Shown here piece after piece: positions 14,552 to 15,691 of a DNA stretch of 15,691 nt. Source of the DNA: Planctomycetota bacterium (lineage in GTDB: Bacteria; Planctomycetota; Phycisphaerae; FEN-1346; JAACEH01). Each line of letters opens with the position of its first letter. Position 1 is the stretch's first letter. The notes below the pieces were generated by a model that saw only the letters and a list, made by a program, of their open reading frames with translations, did not search any database and had not been told where the DNA came from. Position numbers and translations under genes: made by a program. The stretch covers positions 1 to 15,691 of the forward strand of contig JAFGPY010000422.1 of the NCBI GenBank assembly GCA_016935955.1. Reading direction: 5' to 3'.

Positions 14552-15691
14552 TCAACGGAGAATCATGGTGTACAGGGCATCGGCAGCCAATTTCACGGTG
14601 AGCACCATTCCCACGGAAGTCTTCTCGGGTTGCAGTACCTCGCTACGTCGTGCGAACCCACTTTCGTCCAGCGTCACAACTCTGCACGACTGACCGGCGC
14701 CGCTCCGCAGAGAGACTGTGGCGTCGATCAACTTCACGTTTTGCGGCCAGCCGCCCAGGTCCGCAATGCGACCGTTCTCGGAGGCAAAGCCGTAGGGCTG
14801 ATCTTCGGTCATCGCCTGCACAAGAATTCGTTTTGACTGCGCGAGCGGCTCGCCGTCCATGGCGATCACCCAGACGGCACCATACTCGTTGCCCGAGACG
14901 ATCCGCACTCGTCCCTCGGCCAGTTTCGCCTCGCCCGCCCCGGCGAGAAACCCGGCCACGGCAACGGCTCGCGGCGTGTCGACGGTGACGGCCGTGCCGA
15001 TGCGCCAGTCCAGTTGCCCGGTGCAACTGCGCACGCGGCCGGTCGACCGATCGACGAGCGACTCCAATCTCTGGCGTCCGCGCGTCAACGGCTTGTCGCC
15101 GAAGCGTCTGGCGATGCGGCCCACGTAGAACAGCAACGGGTCGAATGCCGCCTTCCCGGCCGACGAGCGTGCGTCCACCGGAATGTCGGCTGCACGCAGG
15201 GCGTCCAGGGCCTGAGCAGCCGCAACGCCGCTCTCGGTCATCGCGTAGAGATCGTCGAGCCGCAACGTCTGGCTCACGACCTCCTCGGCTTCGGCCACGT
15301 CGCCGCGACGGTAGGCCAGCGCAGCCGCGGGGAACGAACCGTAGATCGTCGGCACGCCGACCGGGAACTTGCCCATGCCGGTATCGCACAGCGAGTTCTC
15401 GCCGACGGCGAACCAGTAGAAACCGTCCACGCCCTGCAGCGCCCCGTAGGCGGCCACCAGCACGGTGGCGTCGGCCCGGTAACGGTTCGGACTCGGCCAG
15501 CCAATCTCGGAGACCGTGTGCGGCAAGTCGCCGGTCTGAACCACCTGGAACGGCAGCGAGGCGGGGTTCGCCACGGCCGCCAGGTCCTTCCACGTGTGGC
15601 CGACGCGGACGCTGTAGGAGGCCCCGTCGCCCTTGTGCTCGCCGCCGAAGTAGCCGTGCCGATCGATGATGTCGCCGGCGGTGTAGGTGTA
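14552..15691 (-). CDS. Glycoside-hydrolase-like protein, C-terminal part (5' end off window)
   Basis: The frame is open to the right edge and ends with TGA at 14554-14552, giving the last 379 residues; the N terminus lies beyond the window. The visible N-terminal part looks like the end of a TIM barrel: DRHGYFGGEHKGDGASY at 10-26, then HTVSEIGWPSPNRYRADATV at 58-77, AAYGALQGVDGFYWFAVGE and GVPTIYGSFPAAALAYRRGD. E62 at the end of a predicted strand (VSEIGWP) sits where clan GH-A enzymes carry the nucleophile. The last 150-170 residues look beta-rich, consistent with a C-terminal sandwich. No specific family can be named. Its position upstream of the beta-helix and rhamnosidase genes on the same strand suggests a shared role in glycan breakdown. 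The 165-base gap to the next gene leaves co-transcription open. Confidence 0.65.
   Translation of the reverse strand, partial: YTYTAGDIIDRHGYFGGEHKGDGASYSVRVGHTWKDLAAVANPASLPFQVVQTGDLPHTVSEIGWPSPNRYRADATVLVAAYGALQGVDGFYWFAVGENSLCDTGMGKFPVGVPTIYGSFPAAALAYRRGDVAEAEEVVSQTLRLDDLYAMTESGVAAAQALDALRAADIPVDARSSAGKAAFDPLLFYVGRIARRFGDKPLTRGRQRLESLVDRSTGRVRSCTGQLDWRIGTAVTVDTPRAVAVAGFLAGAGEAKLAEGRVRIVSGNEYGAVWVIAMDGEPLAQSKRILVQAMTEDQPYGFASENGRIADLGGWPQNVKLIDATVSLRSGAGQSCRVVTLDESGFARRSEVLQPEKTSVGMVLTVKLAADALYTMILR

Overview
This window is GC-rich bacterial chromosomal DNA, most likely from a planctomycete (Planctomycetota, perhaps the Phycisphaerae side of the phylum). That is an inference from four things together: a PEP-CTERM secreted protein, a GT-C membrane glycosyltransferase with a C-terminal TPR domain, a cluster of sugar-acting genes with a secreted beta-helix protein, and ordinary housekeeping genes arranged in very short operons. 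No mobile element, phage gene, CRISPR array or rRNA was seen.

Layout. Positions 1-366 hold the 3' end of dapA (+), closed by an intrinsic terminator. A run of minus-strand housekeeping genes follows: a peroxiredoxin and hxlB-type 6-phospho-3-hexuloisomerase pair joined by an ATGA overlap (1569 to 521), an NrnA-type DHH phosphoesterase (2685-1684), a NifU-like Fe-S scaffold with a 2[4Fe-4S] ferredoxin behind a good promoter (3242-2792), ribF (4308-3376) and a xylose-isomerase-like TIM-barrel protein (5316-4408). From 5491 the plus strand carries a GT-C/TPR membrane glycosyltransferase that appears to be leaderless. A 528-base non-coding stretch (7378-7905) rich in promoter-like and hairpin elements follows, then a PEP-CTERM protein (7906-8880). 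A bidirectional terminator separates it from a convergent tRNA-Cys(GCA). The right third is a minus-strand carbohydrate block: the C-terminal part of a glycoside-hydrolase-like protein (off the right edge), a secreted parallel beta-helix protein, and a GH78 alpha-L-rhamnosidase-like enzyme 21 bases behind it.

How the genes fit together. NifU-like scaffold plus ferredoxin is a small Fe-S module. RibF (FMN/FAD), NrnA (nanoRNA/pAp turnover) and DapA (lysine/diaminopimelate) are housekeeping. The GT-C/TPR protein and the PEP-CTERM protein both belong to cell-surface and exopolysaccharide biology, though no exosortase gene is in the window. The beta-helix and rhamnosidase genes look co-transcribed and probably act on a rhamnose-containing glycan, with the partial gene upstream as a likely third member.

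The part least explained by known genes is 7430-7649. It has a consensus-like sigma-70 promoter, a possible sigma-54 element, a 9-bp hairpin and a strong intrinsic terminator well before the PEP-CTERM start codon. It may be a small RNA or an attenuated leader. All functions are from reading motifs by eye; no database search was possible.
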